A stretch of 25,566 bases of DNA from Euryarchaeota archaeon UBA549 (GTDB lineage: Archaea > Thermoplasmatota > Poseidoniia > Poseidoniales > Poseidoniaceae): contig DAGF01000106.1 of the NCBI GenBank assembly GCA_002495645.1, positions 1-25,566 of the forward strand, given 5' to 3'. The translations under genes and the position numbers were made by a program. Shown here piece by piece: positions 15,182 to 22,900 of the stretch; position 1 is the first letter of the stretch, and every line of letters starts with the position of its first letter. The notes beneath the pieces were generated by a model. The model searched no databases, was not told where the DNA came from, and was given only the letters and a program-made list of their open reading frames with translations.

Positions 15182-15790
15182 GTGCCAACCAATGAGACAT
15201 GGATGTCCAAGGTCGAAGCCTTGGCCCCTCAGGAGCAGGAGACGCTGCTGGGCACGTCCCTCTCTCGCCGCTTCGCACGCCTCCCTTTGTGGTTAGGCCA
15301 CCCGGCCAACATCGGTGGATTCTACGGCTTTTTGGTGGCCTTGGCCTTGGTCCTGCCCTACGCCTACGGGGATAGCACCGACGTGTGGGGCGTTCAGTGG
15401 CTGTACCACGCATCGTTGTTGATCATGGCTTGTGCAGTTAGTGGCTTCGTTTCGGTTGCTCTCATCGCTTTTTCTAAGCGCCACCCAGTCGCGCCACCTC
15501 GCCAAATCCTCTACCCGATGCCGTTCGTCGGGTTGGCGTTCTTGACCATTGACCGCGTGGATATGTTCACGATTCCATCTGCCTTGATCTGGGCTTTGCT
15601 CTTGCTGCCCGGACCGATGTATGTTCACCTCTCATGGGCCCCTCGTTGGCGACTCTTGTGCATGATTGAAGACGGCAAGGACCCCTTTGTCGGGTTGGAG
15701 GCAAAACCTGAGGAAGCCGTGGACGCCGAGGAAATGGTCGATGGCGACACCGAGATGCTCGAAGTGGTCGACGCCTTTGAGGCCGAGTGA
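15182..15790 (+). CDS. Four-TM membrane protein of unknown function
   Basis: Not recognised. Of 202 residues, four hydrophobic segments are visible (about 45-62, 73-96, 112-124 and 131-149), with an N-terminal amphipathic region and a strongly acidic tail rich in Glu/Asp (about 165-202). Start is GTG at 15182 right after a GGAAGG, or ATG at 15203; the choice does not change the membrane part. The stop codon is 2 bp from the convergent stop of the glycine C-acetyltransferase gene. It follows the two-TM protein by 57 bp and could be co-transcribed with it. Confidence 0.65.
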   Translation: MPTNETWMSKVEALAPQEQETLLGTSLSRRFARLPLWLGHPANIGGFYGFLVALALVLPYAYGDSTDVWGVQWLYHASLLIMACAVSGFVSVALIAFSKRHPVAPPRQILYPMPFVGLAFLTIDRVDMFTIPSALIWALLLLPGPMYVHLSWAPRWRLLCMIEDGKDPFVGLEAKPEEAVDAEEMVDGDTEMLEVVDAFEAE

Positions 15791-15792
15791 AC

Positions 15793-16974
15793 TCAAAGCA
15801 GGCCGACTTGTGGCCCCACCTTCTCAAAGCAGGAGAGGACATCATCCAAATCTTGACGGCTGAGTCCTGCTGACATTTGTGTTCGAATGCGGGCTTTGTC
15901 CCGTGCAACCATCGGGAAGACGATAGCACCCGCCATGACGCCCAAATCACCCAGGGCTTGGGTCATGGCCTTCGCGGTGGACGATTCGCCGCACATAACG
16001 GGAATGATGGGGGTTACCGAATCACCGGTGTCGAAGCCCATCGATTGGAGTTCTTTGCGGAAATAATTGGTGTTGTCCCAAAGCTTGGCGTGGTGCTCTG
16101 GCTCGGTCATCAACACCTCAATCGCCGCTTTTTGTGCAGCGGCAACACCCGGAGGTTGGGAGCCGGAAAGCAACCACGACCTGGAGTGGTTCAGGGCGTG
16201 GTTCCGCGTCATTTCGGTGCCCGCCAGGATGCCACCTTGAACACCCAAGGCTTTGGAAAAGGAACCGGTCTCAAAATCGACCTTGCCTTGCAGTTTGAAG
16301 TGGTCCACGATACCCGCACCGCCTTCACCAAGCACACCTTCACCGTGGCAGTCATCCACATAGACCATAGCGCCGTATTCTTCAGCCAGCGCAGTAACTT
16401 CATCCAGCGGTGCGATGTCCCCATCCATTGAGAACACACCATCGGTGATGATGAGTTTCCTCTCTGAGGATTCGTGGGCCTTCAAGACCGCTTCCAACTC
16501 ACCCATGTCGTTGTGGGCATAGACCGCTCTCGAGGCCTTTGTCAGGCGAACACCGTCGATGATGGAGCCGTGATTCAGTTCATCGGAGATGATGACGTCT
16601 TGGGGTCCGGTGACAAGGGTTGGAATGAGGCCGACGTTGACGGTGTAGCCTGCTGAGTAAATCAACGAGGCTTCAACGCCTTTGAATTCGGCGACTTTCT
16701 TCTCGGCTTCCAAGTGGATGTCCATGGTACCGGCGATGGCTCGCACTGAACCGCTGCCTGCACCGTATTTGGTGGTGGCATCTTGCATGGCCGCCACGAC
16801 CTTGGGGTGCGTGGTCAGGTTGAGGTAGTTGTTGGCCGAGAGCATGATGGTTGGCTTCCCGTCCATTTGACAACGAGGTTGGTTGGGGCCCTCCAAGGTT
16901 GGTGGCTCCCACAGCAACGACTTCTCGTTGAGTTCATCGTAGCGAGCTTTCATCCAGGACATATCACCGGGCAT
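15793..16974 (-). CDS. kbl: Glycine C-acetyltransferase / 2-amino-3-ketobutyrate CoA ligase (alpha-oxoamine synthase family)
   Basis: A 393-residue PLP enzyme of the alpha-oxoamine synthase family. Motifs in order are SANNYLNL (46-53), GAGSGSVRAIAGT (71-83), SDELNHGSIIDG (130-141), TDGVFSMDGDIAPL (177-190), VYVDDCHGEGVLGEGGAG (204-221), GSFSKALGVQGG (237-248) with Schiff-base Lys241, and ARIRTQMSAG near the C-terminus. The DDxHGEGVLG...GIVDHF wording fits the Thermus-type Kbl/acyltransferase group. Expected reaction: 2-amino-3-oxobutyrate + CoA to glycine + acetyl-CoA, the second step of threonine breakdown. No threonine dehydrogenase gene is in the window, so a BioF- or SPT-like acyltransferase role on another amino acid cannot be excluded. 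Met5 is an alternative start. Confidence 0.88.
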   Translation of the reverse strand: MPGDMSWMKARYDELNEKSLLWEPPTLEGPNQPRCQMDGKPTIMLSANNYLNLTTHPKVVAAMQDATTKYGAGSGSVRAIAGTMDIHLEAEKKVAEFKGVEASLIYSAGYTVNVGLIPTLVTGPQDVIISDELNHGSIIDGVRLTKASRAVYAHNDMGELEAVLKAHESSERKLIITDGVFSMDGDIAPLDEVTALAEEYGAMVYVDDCHGEGVLGEGGAGIVDHFKLQGKVDFETGSFSKALGVQGGILAGTEMTRNHALNHSRSWLLSGSQPPGVAAAQKAAIEVLMTEPEHHAKLWDNTNYFRKELQSMGFDTGDSVTPIIPVMCGESSTAKAMTQALGDLGVMAGAIVFPMVARDKARIRTQMSAGLSRQDLDDVLSCFEKVGPQVGLL

Positions 16975-17022
16975 CGTGCTTCCTCAACCCACCTAGGCCG
17001 GGGTGCTTCAAGGTCTTTTGTC

Positions 17023-17799
17023 TCAGGATTCATTGAAGATGGATTGGCAAAGAAGTCGCTCGTCCATCTCCAACGATGCACTTTCAGCGAGGTTGAGCAA
17101 GCCGAGATTGAGACCGCCGATGCTACGGCGATGAAGGTCCATCACCTCATAGCCAAGGGTGGCAAACATGCGGCGAACCTGCCGCTTTTTGCCTTCTGAT
17201 ATCGTCATAACGACGGTTTCGTCTTCCTCAACCTCAACCCCTGCTGGAAGAGTTTGGTAAGCGTGAGTCATTCCGTTTTCTTCAAGTTCAATCTCCACAC
17301 CTTTGCGCAAAGCGTCGAGGTCGTCCTCGGAGAGGGGCTGGTCGGTTTTTACGGCGTAGACTTTCTCGATTTTGCTGTCAGGCGAAGCGATTCGATGGAC
17401 AAGATGTCCATCGGTGGTCAGAATCAACAAACCCGTGGTTTGTTCATCCAGACGGCCTACCGTGAGCATTCGGTCGTATGTGGAGTCGTCAACACATGAA
17501 CGAAGTAATTCAAACACCGAGCGTTTTCCTAAACTTCGCTCTTGACGGTTTAATCTTGAGCAAATGAAACCTCGGGGTTTGTTGAGCACATAGGTGCGAT
17601 GAAGACCGGGAAGGCGGAGCATGTTTCCTTTCCAGTGCACGTCCTTCGTATTGGCGTTGAATTGAAACGCGATGTCTTTGATGACCGAACCTGCGACGGT
17701 AACCTCACCGGCCCATATGGCCTCTTTGACCTCACGTTTGGAGGAAAACTGACCTGTGCGTGAAAGGAATTGATGGAGTCGAACTTTCACAGGCCTCAT
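17023..17799 (-). CDS. RsuA/RluB/E/F-family pseudouridine synthase
   Basis: A 258-residue RNA pseudouridine synthase. An N-terminal S4 RNA-binding domain (about 5-55: VRLHQFLSRTGQFSSKREVKEAI...GEVTVAG) is followed by the catalytic domain with YVLNKPRGF (70-78), VGRLDEQTTGLLILTTDG (114-131, catalytic Asp118), KVYAV and EGKKRQVRRMFATLG. It would isomerise a uridine in rRNA. This family is bacterial in distribution, while archaea normally rely on guide RNAs, TruB/Cbf5, TruD and Pus10, so transfer from bacteria is likely. The ATG at 17799 starts directly before the S4 domain. A weak TATA-like GATTAG lies about 25 bp upstream. Target nucleotide unknown. Confidence 0.9.
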   Translation of the reverse strand: MRPVKVRLHQFLSRTGQFSSKREVKEAIWAGEVTVAGSVIKDIAFQFNANTKDVHWKGNMLRLPGLHRTYVLNKPRGFICSRLNRQERSLGKRSVFELLRSCVDDSTYDRMLTVGRLDEQTTGLLILTTDGHLVHRIASPDSKIEKVYAVKTDQPLSEDDLDALRKGVEIELEENGMTHAYQTLPAGVEVEEDETVVMTISEGKKRQVRRMFATLGYEVMDLHRRSIGGLNLGLLNLAESASLEMDERLLCQSIFNES

Positions 17800-17859
17800 C
17801 CATGCTTCGTGGAGGCGCCTCTAATCGTTTCGCATCCCACAACCCAACGGAAGCCATCC

Positions 17860-18180
17860 TCAGACCGGATCGTCCTCATCGGGAGAGCTGTTGCGAGCAC
17901 GCTTGTTTGCCTGCAGGGTAGCGTACATCTCCATCACAGGCTGAAGACGTTCTCGTCGTTGTTCAGTCCGGACTTGGCAGACGATACGTTCAGTCTCCGC
18001 TCGAACTTCGGCGAGTTCACGAACGGTCTGGGCACGGGCAAGTGCCAATTCGCGTTCTTCTTCAACTTCCTTCATCCGTTGTTCGTGCTCGGATTCATCC
18101 GGCTCATCCTCGCTCTTGCGCCACCAACCCCACAGAGCCCGAAGACCCTGAAAGGCAGAAATATACCCTGATGTCGTCAT
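17860..18180 (-). CDS. Small charged coiled-coil protein
   Basis: Not recognised. A 106-residue protein with a short hydrophobic N-terminal part (ISAFQGLRALWGWW) that could be a membrane-associating amphipathic segment. This is followed by an almost uninterrupted, highly charged helix (about 25-90, rich in Glu, Arg, Ala, with heptad-like spacing), i.e. a coiled coil, and an acidic end. The start at 18180 is preferred over the in-frame ATG at 18186 because a TATA-like box (18206-18201) is about 23-24 bp upstream of it, giving a leaderless mRNA. It is divergent from the subtilase, sharing a 100-bp promoter region. It may be a small structural or adaptor protein. Confidence 0.6.
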   Translation of the reverse strand: MTTSGYISAFQGLRALWGWWRKSEDEPDESEHEQRMKEVEEERELALARAQTVRELAEVRAETERIVCQVRTEQRRERLQPVMEMYATLQANKRARNSSPDEDDPV

Positions 18181-18200
18181 TTGCATGTTTATACCTGTGG

Positions 18201-18206
18201 ATAAAT
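18201..18206 (-). promoter_or_regulatory. TATA-like box for the coiled-coil gene
   Basis: On the minus strand AATTTAT is centred about 24 bp upstream of the ATG at 18180. It is the only AT-rich element in the correct place and implies a leaderless transcript. Confidence 0.5.
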
Positions 18207-18251
18207 TGGTCCCTGTCCTCTATAGCGCTATTGCCCGAGGGACCATCAGCA

Positions 18252-18257
18252 TTATAA
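18252..18257 (+). promoter_or_regulatory. TATA box for the subtilase gene
   Basis: TTATAA is centred 26.5 bp upstream of ATG 18281 with a GC-rich stretch between, the expected geometry for a leaderless archaeal transcript. It lies inside the longer open frame that begins at 18185, which shows that the true protein start is 18281 and not further upstream. Confidence 0.7.
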
Positions 18258-18280
18258 CACGGGGGCGGTGGAAATTCACC

Positions 18281-20830
18281 ATGGCAACCACACGCCGTGC
18301 GATGGTTCTGTGCGCCCTTGTTTTGCAATTGCTCATGGTTGGTGCGACCGCTTCACCGCTTGCAGACTCCACCAACCCGCTTGGAGACGCGACCAAAATG
18401 AACGCCGATTTGGTGGAGCGGCTCGATGAGGTTGGGGACGCCACCGTCCTTCCGGTTATCTTCCAACTTCATTCCCCCCTCACACCGCACGATGAAGCCT
18501 ACATGGCCGACCTCGGCCTTGCGCTTTTGGGCGAGGCCCCACTCTTGGACGCCGGTTTGGTGGAAGGCAAGGCCATTGACCTGCGTCGGATGTCAACGTG
18601 GGACCGCGTTGAATATCTTGAACTCGACAAGCCGCTGGAATTCTTCTATCTGCCTTCCGAGTGGGGAGGCCAGCCCGACCCCGGCATCATGATGCACGAA
18701 ACGACCCATGTGGTACGTGCCACCGATACATGGGACCGTGTCATCATCTCACCATCAGGCGAAATTCTTCGGGAAATCGACCTGTCATTCAGTGAATGGG
18801 ACGGTGACGGCACCGCCATCGTCGACCTCGACACCGGTGTGGACGCCGGCCACCCCGACTACGACTATCTTGAACCGTGGACCGGTGAGAAGACGCTCTA
18901 CTCCGCCAAGTGGACCCCCGCTGACAACGATTGGGTGGAGACAAGGAATTCAGACACCTCTTCAGGCCACGGAACTCACGTTGGGGGCACCATCGCCGGC
19001 AACGGCGATGCATCCGGAGGACGACGTGCTGGCGTGGCCAAGGGCGGACAACTCGTTGCCCTCGGTGCGGGTGATGGCGCTTCCATTTTCGCCGGTGTTC
19101 AAGGCCTTGAGTGGACCTATGCACATTCCGTCCCCGGCCAGAACCCCTACCACATCCGTGTCGTTTCCAACTCCTGGGGCAGCGACGGTGATTACGACCC
19201 ACAAGGCACCATCACCCAACTGACCGACCGCCTGACCTACGAGAACGATGTCGCCGTCATCTTCGCAGCATCCAACTCCGGAGGCTCAGGTGCTGAATGC
19301 TCGGGCGACCTTCGAACCAACGTCTACGCCAACACGCCCTCGGCCATCTCCGTGGCAGCGCTCACCCATGACGGCACCGCCGTCACCTCGTTCTCCTCCC
19401 GTGGATGCATGAACCAACAGCACACTTGGCCTGATGTCGGTGCACCCGGCCGAGACATTTGGGCAACGGCCCCTCGCGGCACCGCCATTGATGCGACCAC
19501 CCGGGCCCAAGGCGACCTCTACTACATGGCCATCTCCGGGACATCCATGGCCACGCCCCATGTTGGTGGCATGGCGGGTGTTCTGTTGGATGTCGCTCCG
19601 TCCTTGGGCGCAGCCGACTACCACCGCGATGACCACGACTTCGGTGACAGCCTCGTTGGTGGCGACGGAACTGCCGCTTACGCACAGTATGAGGACTGGA
19701 ACGAGCGTAACAACAGCCGAGTCCACGAAGTTGAACTGATCCTTGAGTTGACGGCTCGCTACGAAGGTATGGCCAATTCCTGTGAAGCCGGCAACGACGA
19801 AGACTCCTGCAACGATATTCCCGAGGAATGCTACCGAAGCGCAACGGGAGAATGCCATGACTGGCGCATCGGCCACGGCCTCACGGACCTCGACGCCGCC
19901 GTCGCCTTGGCCCGAACCCTTCAGTTGATGCGAGACCAGGACGGTGACGGCATCGTTGACCACCCCGAATACAACGTGTGGGATGCTTACGAGATCTACG
20001 AGAACATGATGACGACCACCACCATTCCTGCCAACACTGACCGTGTTCGGCACGCCTGGAAGGGAGACTGGAACCATTTCAACAACGGACAAACGGGCGC
20101 CGTCTACTACACTGAGGATTCCCATTATGTTTGGATTCCAAACGGCACCACCCGCCTTGAAGCCACCTTCACGGCTGTGGAGACGAGCCTGGACACTGGT
20201 CAGGCCGGCCTACTCCAACTCGAGATTGACCTCGGTGAAGACGGAAGCAACGACGCTCAAGGAGAAGGCAACCGAATAGCCGATTCATGGTACTATGACC
20301 TCGCAGTGGACGAATCAGCCTGGGGCCAGTGGGCACATTTCGATGTCTCTGGAACCGCCGTCACCCTGTGGGGCTTCCTCGGCGATATCGAGTTCTTTGA
20401 ATCCCGTGTTCCTTACACCGTGGACGTCATGTTGACCCTCGACCTGTCTCAGCCGGTTGATATTCAATTTGAGCAACGACCCGATTTCTACTCCGACCTC
20501 AACCCAACCACGCCCTCGGATGATTACGAGAACAACATGGACGGCATGCTAACCTTCACCCGTTCCGCATACGACCAAGCGACGGTGGTCTCACTCATTG
20601 CGCCGAAGGAAACGGGGGAAGAAACCGGGCGAACGGGCTTCTTTTCCAGCCTCGGCGGCGTCATCGCCGACCATCCCTTTGCCGTGATCATCTCCTTGCT
20701 GATGCTCATTGGAGCGGCTGGAACGGTGGGTTACACCGTACGCTTCCAAACTGAGGATGATGCACAAGAAGCGGTGCTCTTGGACGCAGATGAAGGCGAA
20801 ACCGCCGCTGAATCCGAAGCCAAAGCGTGA
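18281..20830 (+). CDS. Secreted subtilisin-like serine protease (S8) with C-terminal membrane anchor
   Basis: An 849-residue subtilase. It has an N-terminal signal peptide (MATTRRAMVLCALVLQLLMV, cleavage likely after GATAS), a propeptide-like region to about 150, then the catalytic domain. Numbering from this start, the catalytic triad is Asp184 (VDLDTGVD), His230 (SGHGTHVGGTIAG) and Ser422 (SGTSMATPHVGG), and the oxyanion Asn332 is in FAASNSGG. Cysteine pairs near 501-525 and a DQDGDGIVDHPEY calcium-binding-like loop (about 553) follow. A beta-rich domain comes next, then a single TM helix near the C-terminus (PFAVIISLLMLIGAAGTVGY) and a short acidic tail. It would degrade proteins or peptides outside the cell while anchored to the membrane. 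The start is set by the TATA box 26 bp upstream. Convergent with the next gene with 1 bp between stops. Confidence 0.93.
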   Translation: MATTRRAMVLCALVLQLLMVGATASPLADSTNPLGDATKMNADLVERLDEVGDATVLPVIFQLHSPLTPHDEAYMADLGLALLGEAPLLDAGLVEGKAIDLRRMSTWDRVEYLELDKPLEFFYLPSEWGGQPDPGIMMHETTHVVRATDTWDRVIISPSGEILREIDLSFSEWDGDGTAIVDLDTGVDAGHPDYDYLEPWTGEKTLYSAKWTPADNDWVETRNSDTSSGHGTHVGGTIAGNGDASGGRRAGVAKGGQLVALGAGDGASIFAGVQGLEWTYAHSVPGQNPYHIRVVSNSWGSDGDYDPQGTITQLTDRLTYENDVAVIFAASNSGGSGAECSGDLRTNVYANTPSAISVAALTHDGTAVTSFSSRGCMNQQHTWPDVGAPGRDIWATAPRGTAIDATTRAQGDLYYMAISGTSMATPHVGGMAGVLLDVAPSLGAADYHRDDHDFGDSLVGGDGTAAYAQYEDWNERNNSRVHEVELILELTARYEGMANSCEAGNDEDSCNDIPEECYRSATGECHDWRIGHGLTDLDAAVALARTLQLMRDQDGDGIVDHPEYNVWDAYEIYENMMTTTTIPANTDRVRHAWKGDWNHFNNGQTGAVYYTEDSHYVWIPNGTTRLEATFTAVETSLDTGQAGLLQLEIDLGEDGSNDAQGEGNRIADSWYYDLAVDESAWGQWAHFDVSGTAVTLWGFLGDIEFFESRVPYTVDVMLTLDLSQPVDIQFEQRPDFYSDLNPTTPSDDYENNMDGMLTFTRSAYDQATVVSLIAPKETGEETGRTGFFSSLGGVIADHPFAVIISLLMLIGAAGTVGYTVRFQTEDDAQEAVLLDADEGETAAESEAKA

Positions 20831-20831
20831 T

Positions 20832-21377
20832 TCACGGCAACCAGTCTATCTGGTTGAGATGGGGTTTGAATTCGTCCGGTTTGTCGTGCTGCTCGAGTCG
20901 GTCAAGCAACCAAATCACCCAATGGAAAGTTCCCACGCCTTCCTCTTCGGTGACGCTGCTCTGCTCATGCATGATGTAACCCTGCTCAATCATCATCATC
21001 ATGCGTCGCATGCTTGAGCCGATTAAGGAAAGGTAGGGTTTGTAGAACGAATAGACGATGTCAAACGAGAGGTTCCGATGGTAGGTCATGACGGCGTGGT
21101 TAGCCATGAGGACAACCACTGCATTGGTGGCGTCCTTTTGTTCCCGTGTCAGGGCCATCATCTCTTCCAGTCCAGTTTCCTTTGTTATCGCGATTCCAAA
21201 GGTGGCGAACCCCCGTTGAACGAGCGGGTTCTCCAGTGATTTGGCGATGGTCTGTGAAATCTCATAACGCCGATTCCGGTTGACTTCCATCACTTGGCGA
21301 AGACCGAATACCAGCGTTGCCATGATGGCAAGGCCACTGAGAGCCTCACCCAAATTTGCGGCGTTTTCGAGATTCAT
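20832..21377 (-). CDS. One-TM protein, DUF4760-like, paralogue of 24630-25139
   Basis: A 181-residue protein. The N-terminus carries one hydrophobic helix (about 10-28, GEALSGLAIMATLVFGLRQ) followed by a basic NRNRRYEIS segment, then a helical domain containing NPLVQRGF, the LTREQKDATNA motif and a C-terminal WLLDRLEQH. It aligns along its whole length with the gene at 24630-25139 (shared GEAxSGxAI, NRRYEI, NPLVxRGF, ALTREqKDAxNA, WLLDxLE). The layout resembles DUF4760 proteins, a family without known function, but the match is by impression only. A GGAGGT precedes the ATG at 7 nt. It is 30 bp downstream of the MFS gene, so the two are probably co-transcribed. Confidence 0.7.
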   Translation of the reverse strand: MNLENAANLGEALSGLAIMATLVFGLRQVMEVNRNRRYEISQTIAKSLENPLVQRGFATFGIAITKETGLEEMMALTREQKDATNAVVVLMANHAVMTYHRNLSFDIVYSFYKPYLSLIGSSMRRMMMMIEQGYIMHEQSSVTEEEGVGTFHWVIWLLDRLEQHDKPDEFKPHLNQIDWLP

Positions 21378-21407
21378 CCAAGACCTCCACGCGTGCGGTC
21401 GTTCAAA

Positions 21408-22769
21408 TCACTCGCTTTCCGATGCACCAGAGAGCATCATCGAGTTAGGAGCCGAGGTGCTGGCACCTCGAATCTTGCTCAGCGGGATAAGCAAGCAGAA
21501 TTGGAGCACTGCGCCGATGAGGAAGAGGTTGGGGTAGTTGCCTCCAAGGGCCTCGAGGATTGACGGTGAAAGGAGAGTGCCCGACAACGCCCCGACATTG
21601 ATGAGCGTCATGTAAAGCGAAAATTGGGTTCCGCCAAGGTCGCTTTCAGTGAGGCTCATGAGCAGAGCAACGACGTTGTTGCCGACGATGCCCCAGATGA
21701 AGGTCCACACGATCCAGACGAGCGTCATAACGCCCGAGTCGCCCCATTGAGACCGGCCCAAGGACCACAACATGGTCAACGAGGCACCAACAATGATGCC
21801 CCACCACAGCACGGTTTGGATGCCAAAGCGGCGCCCGAGTTCACCACCGGTCAAGACGCCCAGCAGGGTCGCGAGGGTGATCAGGCCGCCCTTCAGGACG
21901 CGGTATTCTTCCTCGCTCCAACCGAGATCATCGATGAACAGGAAGGGGAATTGGATGTCGATGAGGCCCATGCCGGCACCCATGCCGCCGCCGATCCACA
22001 TCATCACAGCAAACATCAGGGCCCAAGCGGCCGCGCCACCACTCAACGCAGAGCGAAGACCAGAAACTATCTCACCAAGGCTCATGGTGTCCGATTCGGC
22101 CGAGGAGGAGGTTTCACTCGGAGCTGCGTCCCAAGGGAAACGGCGGTCTCCCGGGCGCTCGCGCAGGAATATGGGCACCAGCATGATGGCCGCAAGCACG
22201 GGCAACTGCACCATTAAGGCAGCCTGGAAGCCCGACTCAGAGAGGATGTTGCCGAGCACAATCGTGGAGAACATAAAGCCAAAACCCTTCGAGGCAAACA
22301 TGAATCCGTTCGCCCGGGCCAGGTCCTCTTCCGGGATGAGGTCCACCGCTAGGGCGTCTGAACTCACGTCCTGCAAGGTCGCGAAGATATTGTGAATAAG
22401 GAAGAAAATCATGATAGACGAGAGGCCGTCGTCTAGATTTCCGTCAATAAGGGGGTCGTCGATGGCCATGAAGATGGCCATGGTGATGATCATGCCAAGT
22501 TGGGCGATGATGATCCAAGGACGGCGCAGCCCGTAGGCGGGGAAGCGGACGCGGTCGATAAGCGGGCCAAGCACCAGTTTTCCAAACATCCAGGGAAGGG
22601 TACCGGCCAAGGTCAAGGCCGCGACCTGTTCGTCATTGATTGAGTCGGCATCGACGAGTACCGCCACAAAGGCGACGGTGATGAAAGCCCACGGAACACC
22701 TTGTGCAAAGTACAGGGCACAAAGGGTCCCGAGACGGGCACGCTTGCTCTCTTGCATATTCACTGCCAT
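21408..22769 (-). CDS. MFS permease, AmpG-like
   Basis: A 453-residue major-facilitator transporter with about 12 hydrophobic helices. The N-terminal part LCALYFAQGVPWAFITVAF, then LAGTLPWMFGKLVLGPLIDRVRFPAYGLRRPWII, is the AmpG/acetyl-CoA-transporter type of motif A. QDVSSDALAVDLIPEEDLARANG follows later, also typical of AmpG-like permeases. Bacterial AmpG imports muropeptides. Archaea lack murein, so the substrate here is open (a peptide or sugar conjugate is possible). The start at 22769 is preferred to the in-frame ATG at 22787 because TATTAG at 22799-22794 lies about 27 bp before it. This is moderately supported. It is followed by the DUF4760-like gene on the same strand. Confidence 0.85.
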   Translation of the reverse strand: MAVNMQESKRARLGTLCALYFAQGVPWAFITVAFVAVLVDADSINDEQVAALTLAGTLPWMFGKLVLGPLIDRVRFPAYGLRRPWIIIAQLGMIITMAIFMAIDDPLIDGNLDDGLSSIMIFFLIHNIFATLQDVSSDALAVDLIPEEDLARANGFMFASKGFGFMFSTIVLGNILSESGFQAALMVQLPVLAAIMLVPIFLRERPGDRRFPWDAAPSETSSSAESDTMSLGEIVSGLRSALSGGAAAWALMFAVMMWIGGGMGAGMGLIDIQFPFLFIDDLGWSEEEYRVLKGGLITLATLLGVLTGGELGRRFGIQTVLWWGIIVGASLTMLWSLGRSQWGDSGVMTLVWIVWTFIWGIVGNNVVALLMSLTESDLGGTQFSLYMTLINVGALSGTLLSPSILEALGGNYPNLFLIGAVLQFCLLIPLSKIRGASTSAPNSMMLSGASESE

Positions 22770-22793
22770 GATGCCCAGTTTCGGCATCTCAAT

Positions 22794-22799
22794 CTAATA
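22794..22799 (-). promoter_or_regulatory. Weak TATA-like box for the MFS permease gene
   Basis: TATTAG on the minus strand is centred about 27 bp upstream of the ATG at 22769 and only about 9 bp before the ATG at 22787. The position favours the later start, but the sequence is a poor match to the archaeal TATA consensus. Confidence 0.35.
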
Positions 22800-22900
22800 C
22801 TTATCCCAGCACGAACCCTGTTTTTAGCAAAAAAAGGAGGTTCTCTTGGTCAGCCGTGGAGATGGAAAGGTTGAGAGGATGAACCGCTGCATACGGTTTG

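Noticed and set aside
18185..18280. In-frame extension of the subtilase to an ATG at 18185
   Set aside because: The extension contains the TATA box itself and precedes a clear signal peptide starting at 18281, so it is promoter DNA and not coding.
19286..20125. Long open frame of 279 codons on the minus strand inside the subtilase gene
   Set aside because: It is antisense to the catalytic domain, including the active-site serine region. It has no recognisable motif and a composition expected from the reverse complement of a GC-rich coding strand.
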